Positions 1 to 8,756 of a stretch of DNA of 64,000 bases are shown piece after piece (the stretch's first letter is position 1; every line of letters begins with the position of its first letter). This DNA is from Bin103 sp002238925 (lineage in GTDB: Bacteria; Spirochaetota; Spirochaetia; SZUA-6; Bin103): positions 3,534,001 through 3,598,000 of the forward strand of contig OZ242313.1 in NCBI GenBank assembly GCA_965208065.1, written 5' to 3'. Both the position numbers and the translations under genes were made by a program. The notes under the pieces were generated by a model. That model ran no database searches. It was not told the DNA's origin and saw only the letters and a program-made list of their open reading frames with translations.

Positions 1-831
1 CTGCGTACCCACCAGCGACAGGTTGGGAAAGTCGCGCGCCACCTTGACGATGGTGTCCTGGTACACGGCGAGCCAGTCCTCGAACGTGTCGCGCTCCGGC
101 TCGGCGGTGTCGTAGCCGAACGCGTCGTACAGGTCGGAGTCGTTGCCGACCAGCATGCTCAGGTAGGGCGCGAGCCGCTGATTGATGGCGCGGGCGCGTT
201 CCTTGTTGGGCTCCACCTTGGAGCGATAATTGAGGTCGGCGGCCACGAACGTGCCGGCCGCCTGCGCCGCGCTCGCCGCCTCGATCGCCAGGTCGGCCGT
301 GTCGCTGCCGATCAGGGTCAGAATGCCGCCGGTGCTGAACACCCGCGTGCCCTCCTCCGCGAACAGGCGCTGCAAGTCGAAGTCGCCCGGCTTCATGCGC
401 GCCGCCGGCGTGTTGGCGCGGTAGTAGATGGTCTCCGACGGCAGTACCCCCCGGCCCACGGTGGTGAAGCTGATGCCGTTGTGCAGCGTGCCCTTCTGGT
501 CGGTGGAGTAGGCACCGCCGTCGCTGCCGGTGTTCCACCAGCGAATGTTGCTCACGTCCACGCCCGCCTCGCGCAGCTGGTTGCGGATATTCTCGCCCAC
601 CGGGTCGTCCACCAGCGCGGTGAGCACACCGGCGCGCAGGCCGAACGTATAGGCGGCGCCACACGCGACGTTGGTCTCGCCGCCGCCCTGCGACACGCGG
701 ATGTTGTCGCGCATGCGCGCGGTGGGCACGTCGCGCGGGTCGAAGCGCAGCATTACCTCGCCGAGCGCGATCAGGTCGTGGCGGCACGCCGAGGCGGGCT
801 TGATGGCGTCGTACGGTACGGTTTGTGACAT
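1..831 (-). CDS. PfkB-family sugar kinase (2-keto-3-deoxygluconate kinase-like), 3' end outside window
   Basis: The start is an ATG at 831 on the minus strand; 277 codons are open to the window edge, so the C-terminus is missing. After a short N-terminal extension the protein reads IALGEVMLRFDP, then the sugar-binding GGGETNVA motif (about residues 49-56), and later ADLNYRSK (about residue 198). That is the usual order in ribokinase/PfkB kinases, and the DLNYR stretch is closest to KDG kinases. The ATP-site GAGD motif would lie beyond position 1 and cannot be checked. The expected reaction is ATP-dependent phosphorylation of a sugar or sugar acid in the cytoplasm; the exact substrate is unknown. 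It is divergent from the gene at 894. Confidence 0.85.
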   Translation of the reverse strand, partial: MSQTVPYDAIKPASACRHDLIALGEVMLRFDPRDVPTARMRDNIRVSQGGGETNVACGAAYTFGLRAGVLTALVDDPVGENIRNQLREAGVDVSNIRWWNTGSDGGAYSTDQKGTLHNGISFTTVGRGVLPSETIYYRANTPAARMKPGDFDLQRLFAEEGTRVFSTGGILTLIGSDTADLAIEAASAAQAAGTFVAADLNYRSKVEPNKERARAINQRLAPYLSMLVGNDSDLYDAFGYDTAEPERDTFEDWLAVYQDTIVKVARDFPNLSLVGTQ

Positions 832-893
832 TTTCGATCCTTGTCTTGTTCAGGGTTCTACCCAGGGCTGGGCCCGCACTATGATGGCAGGCA

Positions 894-1607
894 TTGGCTT
901 CCATTGGTACGCTTGGGGGCGCGGATTTCAACCCCCACTTTCAAGTCGGCCTCGATGTCGCGGGCCGGCGCTGCCTGGTGATCGGCGGCGGCGGCGAGGC
1001 GCTCGACAAGACGCTGCGTCTGCTCGACGCCGGTGCCCGCGTGGTGCTCGTAGCGCCGGAGCTGTGCACCGGGTTGGCCGATCTGGCGGCCGCCGGCCGC
1101 ATCGATTGGTGGCGGCGGCGCTACCGTTCCGATGATCTGCGCGGCGCCTGCCTGATCATCAACACCGTACGCTCCGACCCTGCCTTGTGCGAGCGCGTTT
1201 TCGACGCGGCGCAGCGCACCCGCATACCGATCAACACCTACGACCTGCCGCAGTACTCGACGCTCGCGATGGCAGCGCTGGCCACCTGCGGACACCTGCG
1301 CATCAGCATCAGCACCAGCAATGCCGCGCCGGCCGTGGCAAGCCGGATGCGCCGCGACCTGACCGACCTGCTCGCCGCCGACTCCGGCCTCGCGGAGTAC
1401 CTCGACACCCTCGGCCGCATCCGCGTGCTGGCGAAGCAGCGCGTTGGCGACCCCGGCGAACGCCGCTCCCTGCTGCGCGGGCTGGCCGACGGGCTGCGCC
1501 TGCGCGGCACCGTCGAATTGCCGGCCGATTGGCGCCGGCAGCTGGCCTCGGTCGAAGAACAACTGCGGCAGCGCCCGCAACCCGGCCGCGGCGCACGCAA
1601 CCCATAG
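894..1607 (+). CDS. Precorrin-2 dehydrogenase / sirohydrochlorin ferrochelatase family (Met8/SirC-like)
   Basis: This 237-residue protein begins with a Rossmann dinucleotide-binding loop, GGGGEALDK (residues 31-39), followed by a long helical domain. INTYDLPQYST (about 117) and STSNAAPAVASRMR (about 139-152) match the Met8/CysG-N family, in which NAD+ oxidises precorrin-2 to sirohydrochlorin and some members insert iron to make sirohaem. No CysG methyltransferase domain is attached. The start is uncertain: TTG at 894 is the best in-frame choice, and a TATGAT hexamer lies 8 nt before it. ATGs at 881 and 884 are in another frame. It lies 40 nt upstream of serS; no other tetrapyrrole gene is in view. 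Confidence 0.75.
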   Translation: MASIGTLGGADFNPHFQVGLDVAGRRCLVIGGGGEALDKTLRLLDAGARVVLVAPELCTGLADLAAAGRIDWWRRRYRSDDLRGACLIINTVRSDPALCERVFDAAQRTRIPINTYDLPQYSTLAMAALATCGHLRISISTSNAAPAVASRMRRDLTDLLAADSGLAEYLDTLGRIRVLAKQRVGDPGERRSLLRGLADGLRLRGTVELPADWRRQLASVEEQLRQRPQPGRGARNP

Positions 1608-1647
1608 GCGACGCGAACCGGCCGCTTGTGTTACTTTTCGGGCGCCG

Positions 1648-2979
1648 ATGATCGACTTAAACTGGATCCGGGCCGATCCGGAACGCGCCGCGGCGGCGCT
1701 CGCCAAGCGCGGACCGCGCACCGAGTTTCACCAGGTGCTTGCGTGGGACGACCAGCGCCGTGAGCTGATTACGGAAACGGACCGGCTGCGTGCCCGCCGC
1801 AACGAGGTCTCCAGCCAGATTCCACGCCGCAAGCAGGGCGGCGAGGACGTGCAGCCGTTGTTCGAAGAGATGCGCGGCGTTGGCCAGCGCATCAAGACGC
1901 TCGATGAAGACCGATCCGTCCTGGAGCGGCGCATCCGCGAATTCCTGGAGCAGCTTCCCAACGTGCCGGACGACGACGTGGCAGGCGGCGGCAAGGAGCA
2001 CAACCGCGTACTGCACGCCTGGTCGGAACAGCCGTCCTACGACTTCGACCCGCGCGACCACCTGACCCTTGCCGACAGCCTGGGCCTGATCGACTTCGAG
2101 CGCGGCGCCAAGGTGGCGGGCAGCGGATTCTGGATCTACCGCGGCGCCGGCGCGCTGCTGGAGATGGCGCTGATCAACTATTGCATCAGCCGCAACGTCG
2201 CCGCCGGCTACGAACTGATGCTGCTGCCGCACCTCGTCAACGCGCAATGCGGCTATGTTTCCGGCCAGTTCCCGAAGTTCGGGCAGGACGTGTACCGGCT
2301 CGCCGCCGGCCAGGATAGCGAAGGCGGAGACACGGTCAGCACCGCCGAGGCCGCGGAAGGGAGCGACGGCCAGATCCTGATCCCGACCTCGGAGACCGTG
2401 CTGGCCGCCATTCACCAGGACGAGATCATTGCAGCCGACACCCTGCCGCGAAAGTACTGCGCATTCACCCCCTGCTACCGGCGCGAAGCCGGCAGCTACC
2501 GCAGCCACGACCGCGGCACCATTCGCGGCCACCAGTTCCACAAGGTGGAGCTGTTTCAGTACGTCGCGCCCGACCAGTCCGACGCCGCGCTGGCAGGCAT
2601 GGTGGAACACGCCGAGTCACTGGTGCGCGACCTCGGCCTGCACTACCGGGTTTCGCAGCTCGCCGCCGGCGACTGCAGCGCGGCGGCCGCCAAGACCTGC
2701 GACATCGAGGTTTGGATCCCGAGCATGGGCAGCTACGAGGAGGTCAGCTCCGCCTCCAACACGCGCGACTACCAGTCGCGGCGCGGCCGCATCCGCACGC
2801 GCGGCGCTTCCGGAACCGCGCTGGTGCACACCCTGAACGCATCGGGGCTGGCCACCAGCCGGCTGCTGCCGGCGCTGTTGGAGCGCTACCAGCGCGCCGA
2901 CGGCGGGGTCACGATACCCGAGGTACTGCGCCCGTTCTGCGGCCTGGAGTCGATTACCCCCGGCGCCGGCGCTGGTTGA
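1648..2979 (+). CDS. serS: Seryl-tRNA synthetase
   Basis: This class II synthetase charges tRNA-Ser with serine. The 443-residue length is normal for bacterial SerRS. Residues about 25-110 form the long antiparallel coiled-coil arm that binds the tRNA variable arm. Motif 2 is visible around 273-297 (FTPCYRREAGSYR, then RGTIRGHQFHKVE) and motif 3 around 396-414 (NASGLATSRLLPALLERYQ). I chose the ATG at 1648 because MIDLNWIRADPE is the classic SerRS N-terminus; the open frame continues further upstream but runs through the preceding gene in another frame. A TTACTTTT stretch sits about 10 nt before the ATG. Confidence 0.97.
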   Translation: MIDLNWIRADPERAAAALAKRGPRTEFHQVLAWDDQRRELITETDRLRARRNEVSSQIPRRKQGGEDVQPLFEEMRGVGQRIKTLDEDRSVLERRIREFLEQLPNVPDDDVAGGGKEHNRVLHAWSEQPSYDFDPRDHLTLADSLGLIDFERGAKVAGSGFWIYRGAGALLEMALINYCISRNVAAGYELMLLPHLVNAQCGYVSGQFPKFGQDVYRLAAGQDSEGGDTVSTAEAAEGSDGQILIPTSETVLAAIHQDEIIAADTLPRKYCAFTPCYRREAGSYRSHDRGTIRGHQFHKVELFQYVAPDQSDAALAGMVEHAESLVRDLGLHYRVSQLAAGDCSAAAAKTCDIEVWIPSMGSYEEVSSASNTRDYQSRRGRIRTRGASGTALVHTLNASGLATSRLLPALLERYQRADGGVTIPEVLRPFCGLESITPGAGAG

Positions 2980-3029
2980 ATAACGGGCGGCGCATGTCGT
3001 AGAGTGTGCCCGACCCGTTTCGACTCCGC

Positions 3030-4094
3030 ATGCAACGCACCTCCGACCTGAACGTAAACGCCATCGAACCGCTTATCACGCCGCGCGCCCTCAAGAGGGA
3101 GTTGCCGATGTCCGCATCTGCGAGCGGCAACGTCGTGCGCGCGCGGGCCACGATTTCCGACATTCTCGCGCGCCGTGACCCGCGCCTGCTGGTCATTGTG
3201 GGTCCCTGCTCGATCCACGACGAACGCGCAGCACTGGAGTACGCGCAGCGGTTGGCGAAACTGGCCGAAGCGGTGCACGACGAGTTCTACATCGTCATGC
3301 GAGTCTACTTCGAGAAGCCGCGCACCACGATCGGCTGGCGCGGCATGATCATCGACCCGCGTCTGGACTATTCGTCGCGCATCCCCGAGGGGCTGCAGGC
3401 GGCTCGCCGCATTCTCCTGTCGATCAACGAGTACGGCGTGCCCACCGCGACCGAAATGCTCGATCCGATCGTACCGCAGTACATTGCCGACCTGGTGTCG
3501 TGGGCGGCCATCGGGGCGCGCACCACCGAGTCGCAGACGCATCGCGAAATGGCCAGCGGCCTGTCGATGCCGGTCGGTTACAAGAACAGCACCGACGGTA
3601 ACTTGCAGGTCGCCATCGACGCCATCACCTCCGCCCGCAGCCGGCACCGGTTCCTCGGCGTGGACCAGGATGGCCGCATCGGCGTGGTCAGCACCCAGGG
3701 CAATCCATCCGGCCACGTGATCCTGCGCGGCGGCCGTTCGGGAGCCAACTACGGCTCGGAGAGCGTGAACAACGCCGCCCGGTTGTTGGAGCGGTCGGGC
3801 CTGGAGCCGGTGCTGATGGTCGACTGCAGCCACGATAACTCCGGCAAGAAACACGAGAACCAGGAAACCGCCTGGAACAGCGTAATCAGCCAGCGCGCCG
3901 CGTGCGCACACAGCCCGATTGTCGGCGTCATGCTGGAAAGCAACCTGTACGAGGGCCGCCAGAACCTTACCGAGGATCCGCGCGAGTTGAGCTACGGCGT
4001 CTCGATTACCGACGAGTGCATCAGCTGGGATACCACCGCGCGGATGCTTACCGGCGCGTTGCGTGCGCCGCAGGGTGTTGCCGTCTCAGTCTGA
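3030..4094 (+). CDS. aroG: 3-Deoxy-7-phosphoheptulonate (DAHP) synthase, class I
   Basis: The enzyme condenses phosphoenolpyruvate and erythrose 4-phosphate, the first step of the shikimate pathway. From the ATG at 3030 it is 354 residues, the length of E. coli AroF/G/H. GPCSIHD is at about residue 57, EKPRTTIGWRG at about 93, and the GNPSGHVILRGG and DCSHDNSGK motifs follow, all typical of the AroFGH family. A GTG at 3006 would add eight residues, but MQRTSDLNVNAIEPLITP aligns with the family start. The N-terminal segment involved in feedback control is present; which amino acid inhibits it cannot be read. It is 24 nt upstream of the IMP dehydrogenase gene. Confidence 0.95.
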   Translation: MQRTSDLNVNAIEPLITPRALKRELPMSASASGNVVRARATISDILARRDPRLLVIVGPCSIHDERAALEYAQRLAKLAEAVHDEFYIVMRVYFEKPRTTIGWRGMIIDPRLDYSSRIPEGLQAARRILLSINEYGVPTATEMLDPIVPQYIADLVSWAAIGARTTESQTHREMASGLSMPVGYKNSTDGNLQVAIDAITSARSRHRFLGVDQDGRIGVVSTQGNPSGHVILRGGRSGANYGSESVNNAARLLERSGLEPVLMVDCSHDNSGKKHENQETAWNSVISQRAACAHSPIVGVMLESNLYEGRQNLTEDPRELSYGVSITDECISWDTTARMLTGALRAPQGVAVSV

Positions 4095-4118
4095 CCCGCA
4101 ACCGCCAAGGAGGCTGCC

Positions 4119-5633
4119 ATGGCCACGATAGTCCCCGAAACGTCGCGCACCTTCAGCGAGTACCTGCTGCTGCCCAACCTGACCCGCCGCGACTGCATAC
4201 CGGCCAATGTCGACCTGCGTGCGCCGCTGGCCCGATTCCGCCCGCCCGCGGGGCCACACCTGCACCTGAACGTGCCGATGGTCACCGCGATGATGCAGTC
4301 GGTGTCCGACGACACCATGGGCGTGGCGCTGGCGCGCAGCGGCGGGCTGGCGTTCATCTTCACCTCGCAGCCGATCGACGCACAGGCGGAGATGGTGCAG
4401 CGGGTGAAGAAGTTCAAGGCGGGCTTCGTGGTCAGCGACACCAACCTCGGGCCGCAGGCCGCCGTGCGCGACCTCCTGGAGCTGCGCCGCCGAACCGGCC
4501 ACACCACCACCGCGATCACCGCAAACGGCGCCTCCGACGGGCGCCTGCTCGGCATCCTGACCGGACGCGACTACCGCATCGGCCACGTGGACCCGGGCGC
4601 CCCGGTGACCACTCTGATGACGCCGTTCGACGACCTCGTATATGGACGCGACGGCATCACCCTGAGCGAGGCCAACAACCTGATCTGGGAGCACCGGCTG
4701 AATTGCCTGCCGGTGATCGACGACCAGCAGCGCCTGCGCTACCTGGTGTTTCGCAAGGACTACGAACAGCACAAGGAGAATCCGGACGAGCTGATCGACC
4801 ACGAGAAGCGGCTCATGGTGGGCGCCGGCATCAACACTCACGACTACCAGGAACGGGTGCCGGCGCTGATCGACGCCGGGGCGGACGTGCTGTGCATCGA
4901 CTCGTCGGACGGCTTCAGCGAGTTCCAGCACGACTGCCTGGCCTGGGTCCGCGAGCACTACGGCGAAGCGGTGCGGGTCGGCGCCGGCAACGTCGCCGAC
5001 CGCGAGGGCTTCCGCTACCTGGCCGCGGCCGGCGCCGATTTCGTGAAGGTGGGCGTGGGACCCGGTTCCATCTGCATTACCCGCGAGCAGAAGGGGATAG
5101 GGCGCGGGCAGGCGAGCGCGGTACTGGACGTGGCGGCCGCGCGCCGCGAGTGGCTGCAGGAAACCGGCGACTACGTGCCGATCTGCGCCGACGGCGGCAT
5201 CTTCCACGACTACCACATCACCCTGGCGCTGGCGATGGGAGCGGATTTCGTGATGATGGGCCGCTACTTCGCACGCTTCGACGAGAGCCCGGCGCCGCGC
5301 ATCCGCATGGGCACCAACTTCGTCAAGGAGTACTGGGGCGAGGGCACCAACCGGGCGCGCAACTGGCAGCGCTACGAAGCCCACCTGCCGGCAGGCGGGC
5401 TGGCGTTCGAAGAGGGCGTGGACGGCTACGTGCCGTATGCCGGCGAGCTGCGCGACAACCTGAGCCAGACGCTCAGCAAGATCCGCAGCACCATGTGCAA
5501 CTGCGGCGCGGCCGACATCGAAACGCTGCACAACACCGCGCGGCTCACCGTGGTATCCGCCACCAGCCTGCGCGAGGGCGGCGCGCACGACGTAATACTG
5601 AAGGAAACCGAGATCGTTCCCGGCGGCCTGTAG
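4119..5633 (+). CDS. guaB: Inosine-5'-monophosphate dehydrogenase
   Basis: It oxidises IMP to XMP with NAD+, the committed step to guanine nucleotides. The 504-residue TIM-barrel protein has the phosphate/catalytic loop GPGSICITRE, with the catalytic Cys near residue 317, and an inserted CBS pair between about 115 and 225 (GRLLGILTGRDYR ... NCLPVIDDQQRLRYLVF). ADGGIFHDYH and the C-terminal EEGVDGYVPY fit the family. The loop continues as EQKGIGRGQA, a variant I know from a clostridial-type IMPDH subclass rather than the classical CTTR..AGVG form. GMP reductase is unlikely given the CBS insertion. A clear AAGGAGG ribosome-binding site precedes the ATG. Confidence 0.93.
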   Translation: MATIVPETSRTFSEYLLLPNLTRRDCIPANVDLRAPLARFRPPAGPHLHLNVPMVTAMMQSVSDDTMGVALARSGGLAFIFTSQPIDAQAEMVQRVKKFKAGFVVSDTNLGPQAAVRDLLELRRRTGHTTTAITANGASDGRLLGILTGRDYRIGHVDPGAPVTTLMTPFDDLVYGRDGITLSEANNLIWEHRLNCLPVIDDQQRLRYLVFRKDYEQHKENPDELIDHEKRLMVGAGINTHDYQERVPALIDAGADVLCIDSSDGFSEFQHDCLAWVREHYGEAVRVGAGNVADREGFRYLAAAGADFVKVGVGPGSICITREQKGIGRGQASAVLDVAAARREWLQETGDYVPICADGGIFHDYHITLALAMGADFVMMGRYFARFDESPAPRIRMGTNFVKEYWGEGTNRARNWQRYEAHLPAGGLAFEEGVDGYVPYAGELRDNLSQTLSKIRSTMCNCGAADIETLHNTARLTVVSATSLREGGAHDVILKETEIVPGGL

Positions 5634-5635
5634 TA

Positions 5636-5651
5636 CCCCGCTACCGCGGGG
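5636..5651. terminator. GC hairpin between convergent genes
   Basis: CCCCGC (5636-5641) and GCGGGG (5646-5651) form a perfect 6-bp stem with loop TACC, three bases after the guaB stop and overlapping the end of the convergent small gene. There is no U-tract, so it is at best a weak or factor-assisted terminator. Confidence 0.35.
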
Positions 5652-5874
5652 CGCGCGAGCGAGCGTCGGACGGACGTTCCGGTGCGGCGTCGTCGCTGGC
5701 ACACGCGTCCCCGGCGGAGACGCCGCAGATGGGGCATGCCTCCTGGTCGTCCATGAACGCGTTGGCATTGGAACAGCCCGGCTTGCGCACCTCTTCATCC
5801 TTTCCGAACAGTACGCGCAAGCCGAGAAACGCGGCGCACAACACCATCAGGCCAACCGCAAGTAGAACCGTCAT
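5641..5874 (-). CDS. Small membrane-anchored protein with three cysteines (NqrM-like architecture)
   Basis: This 77-residue protein starts with one hydrophobic segment (residues 1-22, MTVLLAVGLMVLCAAFLGLR). A short soluble part follows with a Cys at 34 and a CPIC pair near 47-50 (EACPICG), then a disordered Arg/Asp/Ala tail. One N-terminal helix plus a small C...CxxC cluster recalls NqrM/DUF539, the iron-delivery factor for Na+-NQR, but the cysteine spacing differs and no nqr genes are in view. It could equally be an unrelated small metal- or redox-binding protein. A TAGACT hexamer lies 10 nt upstream of the ATG. Confidence 0.6.
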   Translation of the reverse strand: MTVLLAVGLMVLCAAFLGLRVLFGKDEEVRKPGCSNANAFMDDQEACPICGVSAGDACASDDAAPERPSDARSRAPR

Positions 5875-5943
5875 CTCGCTAGTCAGTCTACCGCTTTGCG
5901 GACGCCGCGGCCACCGCCATTACCGCACCGCTCGGCACCGCCG

Positions 5944-7401
5944 TTACGGCAGCGTCAGCGCGGCCAGCGGATCGGCATCAATCAGCGCGCCAAGCGCCAG
6001 CGCCAGCCGCCAGCGCCGCGCGCGCAGCAGCTGGGCATCGAAGTCCAGGAGTTCGAGCGCCACCTCCGCCCGCGTCACGTCCGCATCGGTTACTACCCCG
6101 GCGGCCAGCGACTCGCGCACCTCGTCCACCCTGAGGGTGGCCAGACGGGTTCGCTCACGCAGTTCCCAGGTGGCGTATTCGAGATCCCGGATGTCGCGCT
6201 CCGCCTGAATCAGCGCGTCGGCAAATTCGCGCCGCGCCACGGTTGCGGCGAGCTCTGCGCCGGTGCGCCCACTCGCCAGCCGCTCCCGCTGCAAGGCGCG
6301 CAGGCCGCCATCGACAATCGGCACGATGAGGTTGAAGCCGACACCGGCCGAGAACGTCACCTCGTTCCAGTCGTAGTCGGCGCCGAAGGTCACCTCCGGC
6401 CACTGGCTGTTGTCATCCTCACGTATGCGCAGATCGCTTACGCGCAGGCCCACGGTCGCGTCGATCACGTCCGGCGAGAACTCGACGTCGCTCGCCAGCG
6501 GCATCGATACCGGACCCTCAGCCAGCTCACCGAAGCGGCTGAACCCGGTGTCGCGTTCCAGCGCGGCGCGCTCCTCGCGCAGGTGCAGCCGGGTCGTCTC
6601 CAATCCGCGGCGCTCCCGTTCCACCTCGAACAACAGGGACTGAAAGCTGTGGCTGTCCTCGTTCTCCTCGAACACCTCGCGGCGGCGCACCACCTCGGCT
6701 TCCAGTTCCTCCAGGTCGAACAGCGCGCGGCGCTCCGCCTTCTCGCCATCAATGATGGCCGCCACCCGGTCCAGGACCGCGTTGGCCAGGGCCCGCGCCC
6801 GCGCCCGCACCGCCCGCCGCGCCTGCACCACGCCGTGCGACGCTTCCAGGTCGTCGGCGTCGGTCGCATCGAGCCCGAGCAGCGAACCGAGCGGCTGTTC
6901 CACGCCGCTCGACAGCTTCACCGCCACCGGACCGAGCTCCCAGGCCGGCGTCTCGCCGTCGGGGACTTCGTCCGCCGGGCCGGTGACCGTCGCGGTCGTC
7001 GAAACGCTTCCGAACGGATGCGGCAGATTCGCGGTCACGCCCGCGGCGACCCCGAAACCGAATTCCGCCCCCTCTTCATCGACGGTCACGCCAACCAGCC
7101 CGGCTTCCTCCTCGGGGTCGGACAGGCGCAGGGCAAGCGCGAATCCCTTGCCGGCCACCTCCATGGCCACGCCGCGCTGGCGATTGCTCACCTCCAGTTG
7201 GCGCTGCTGCAGGACCGTGTCCCTTGCCATCGCTTCGCGCACCAACTGCTCCAGACCCGGCGCACCGTCGCCTGCTTGCGCCCAGCCGCGAACGGCCACC
7301 AGCGCCAACACCATGGCAACGGCCGCACCAGCCCGGCGCCGCACTCCTTTGCTTCGCACCGCCCCAGAGTAATCCCCCGGCGCACGCCTGGGAAGAGTCA
7401 T
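5944..7401 (-). CDS. TolC-like outer-membrane efflux family protein
   Basis: The 485-residue protein has an N-terminal signal sequence (hydrophobic core about residues 25-42, ending GWAQA). Two long helical, charged segments follow (about 170-275 and 385-465), separated by strand-rich stretches (FGADYDWNEVTFSAGVGFNL), repeating a helix-beta pattern like TolC/OEP proteins. Such proteins form a trimeric outer-membrane channel and periplasmic tunnel for efflux or type I secretion. No inner-membrane pump or adaptor gene is adjacent; its ATG overlaps the end of the betaine transporter ATPase gene by 4 nt, so it is probably co-transcribed with that importer. The assignment rests on fold pattern, not on a diagnostic motif. 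Confidence 0.65.
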   Translation of the reverse strand: MTLPRRAPGDYSGAVRSKGVRRRAGAAVAMVLALVAVRGWAQAGDGAPGLEQLVREAMARDTVLQQRQLEVSNRQRGVAMEVAGKGFALALRLSDPEEEAGLVGVTVDEEGAEFGFGVAAGVTANLPHPFGSVSTTATVTGPADEVPDGETPAWELGPVAVKLSSGVEQPLGSLLGLDATDADDLEASHGVVQARRAVRARARALANAVLDRVAAIIDGEKAERRALFDLEELEAEVVRRREVFEENEDSHSFQSLLFEVERERRGLETTRLHLREERAALERDTGFSRFGELAEGPVSMPLASDVEFSPDVIDATVGLRVSDLRIREDDNSQWPEVTFGADYDWNEVTFSAGVGFNLIVPIVDGGLRALQRERLASGRTGAELAATVARREFADALIQAERDIRDLEYATWELRERTRLATLRVDEVRESLAAGVVTDADVTRAEVALELLDFDAQLLRARRWRLALALGALIDADPLAALTLP

Positions 7402-8756
7402 GCGTCGCGCTTTTCGGGTTTTTGGGACGCCTGCCGTCCGTTGCCGGGGTCGTTGTCGGTACTTTCCATGGCGCCGCCCTCGGACCAGTTGCCGGCCAGC
7501 GCCGCCAGGGTGTTGCGGCGCGTTAGCGCGCCGAGCAATCGCTTGCGCTCGCCGAGCACCGCGATCGGCAGGCGGCTGTCGGCGGCGATGGATAGCAACT
7601 CGTCGAGATGCTGGCCGGCGCGCACCGTGGGAACATCGGGACGCACCACCGCGGCCAAATCGCGGTCGCCGCGGCGCACCGCTGCGGAAATATCGTCAAG
7701 AAGGACCAGCCCCCGGCACTGGTCGTCCTCGTCGGTCACGAACCCGAACCGGCGCCGCTCCTGCTGCAACGTCTCCTGCGCGGTGCGCGGGTGGGTGTCG
7801 AGCGGCAAGGCGGTCACCGGATCCATCGCCAGACCCGCGCTCAACACCCGCGAGCGGTTGACGTCGCGGACGAAGTCCTCAATGTACTCGTCGGCTGGTG
7901 CGGTGATGATGTCTTCCGGCGTGCCCACCTGCACGACTCTGCCATCCTTCAGGATCGCGATACGGTCGCCAAGCCGCAGCGCCTCGTCCAGGTCGTGGGT
8001 AATGAACACGATGGTCTTGTTCAGCTCGCGCTGCAGGCGCACCAACTCGTCCTGCATGTCGCGCCGAATCAAAGGATCGAGCGCGCTGAACGGTTCGTCC
8101 ATCAACAGGATCTCGGGATCGGTGCACAGCGCCCGGGCCAGGCCCACGCGCTGCTGCATGCCGCCCGACAACTGGCTCGGGCGCATCTGCTCGTAACCCT
8201 TCAGGCCTACCACGTCGATCCACTGCCGGGCGCGTTCCCAGCGCTCCTCCTTGGACACGCCCTGCACGCTCAACCCGTAGGCCACGTTTCTGAGCACGTT
8301 GCGGTGCGGCAGCAGGCCGAAGCGCTGGAACACCATGCTCATCCGGGTGCGGCGCAGCGCCTTGATCTCGTCCGCGGACAACCCGACCACGTCGACACCG
8401 CCGATCATTACCTGGCCCGCGGTGGGCTCGATGAGCCGGTTGACGCAACGCACGAAGGTGGACTTCCCACTGCCGGACAAGCCCATCACGACGAAGGTCT
8501 CGGCACCCTTGATGTGCAGGTTCACGTCGTGCAGACCAACGGTTTGGCCGGTCTCGGCAAGAATTTCGTCCTTGCCGACTCCGGACTGAGCACGCGCCAG
8601 CACTTCTTTTGCGCGCGCGCCGAAGATCTTGTACAGGCCGGTAACTTCGATGTCGCTCTCGGCCCGGCGGCCCCCGCCGCGCACACCGGAAGACCCGCCG
8701 TCGCGGGAAGTGCCGCCGCCGGCCGCCTCAGCCCGCTTGGCGCCGTGCCTGCTCAT
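7398..8756 (-). CDS. proV: Glycine betaine/proline ABC importer, ATP-binding protein with CBS domains
   Basis: The 452-residue ATPase energises osmoprotectant uptake. Walker A is GLSGSGKST (about 92-100), the signature LSGGMQQRVGLARA lies near 192, and Walker B ILLMDEP near 214, followed by the H-loop THDLDEA. The N-terminal pre-Walker helix with a GLYKIFG motif and the C-terminal CBS pair (about 310-430) are typical of ProV/OpuAA, where the CBS module senses ionic strength. The ATG at 8756 overlaps the permease stop by 4 nt; the much longer open frame upstream is a shadow of the permease gene. Residues 1-33 are a Gly/Arg-rich extension. The gene order is proX-proW-proV. Confidence 0.93.
   Translation of the reverse strand: MSRHGAKRAEAAGGGTSRDGGSSGVRGGGRRAESDIEVTGLYKIFGARAKEVLARAQSGVGKDEILAETGQTVGLHDVNLHIKGAETFVVMGLSGSGKSTFVRCVNRLIEPTAGQVMIGGVDVVGLSADEIKALRRTRMSMVFQRFGLLPHRNVLRNVAYGLSVQGVSKEERWERARQWIDVVGLKGYEQMRPSQLSGGMQQRVGLARALCTDPEILLMDEPFSALDPLIRRDMQDELVRLQRELNKTIVFITHDLDEALRLGDRIAILKDGRVVQVGTPEDIITAPADEYIEDFVRDVNRSRVLSAGLAMDPVTALPLDTHPRTAQETLQQERRRFGFVTDEDDQCRGLVLLDDISAAVRRGDRDLAAVVRPDVPTVRAGQHLDELLSIAADSRLPIAVLGERKRLLGALTRRNTLAALAGNWSEGGAMESTDNDPGNGRQASQKPEKRDA

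Noticed and set aside
3902..6208. Very long open frame across the 3' end of the DAHP synthase gene and all of guaB (plus strand)
   Set aside because: Composition is Arg/Ala/Gly/Pro-rich with no motif; it is an alternate frame of two certain genes, expected at this GC content. The same holds for 5896-8196 (+), 7398-9599 beyond 8756 (-), 48628-51447 (-) and 31780-34428 (-).
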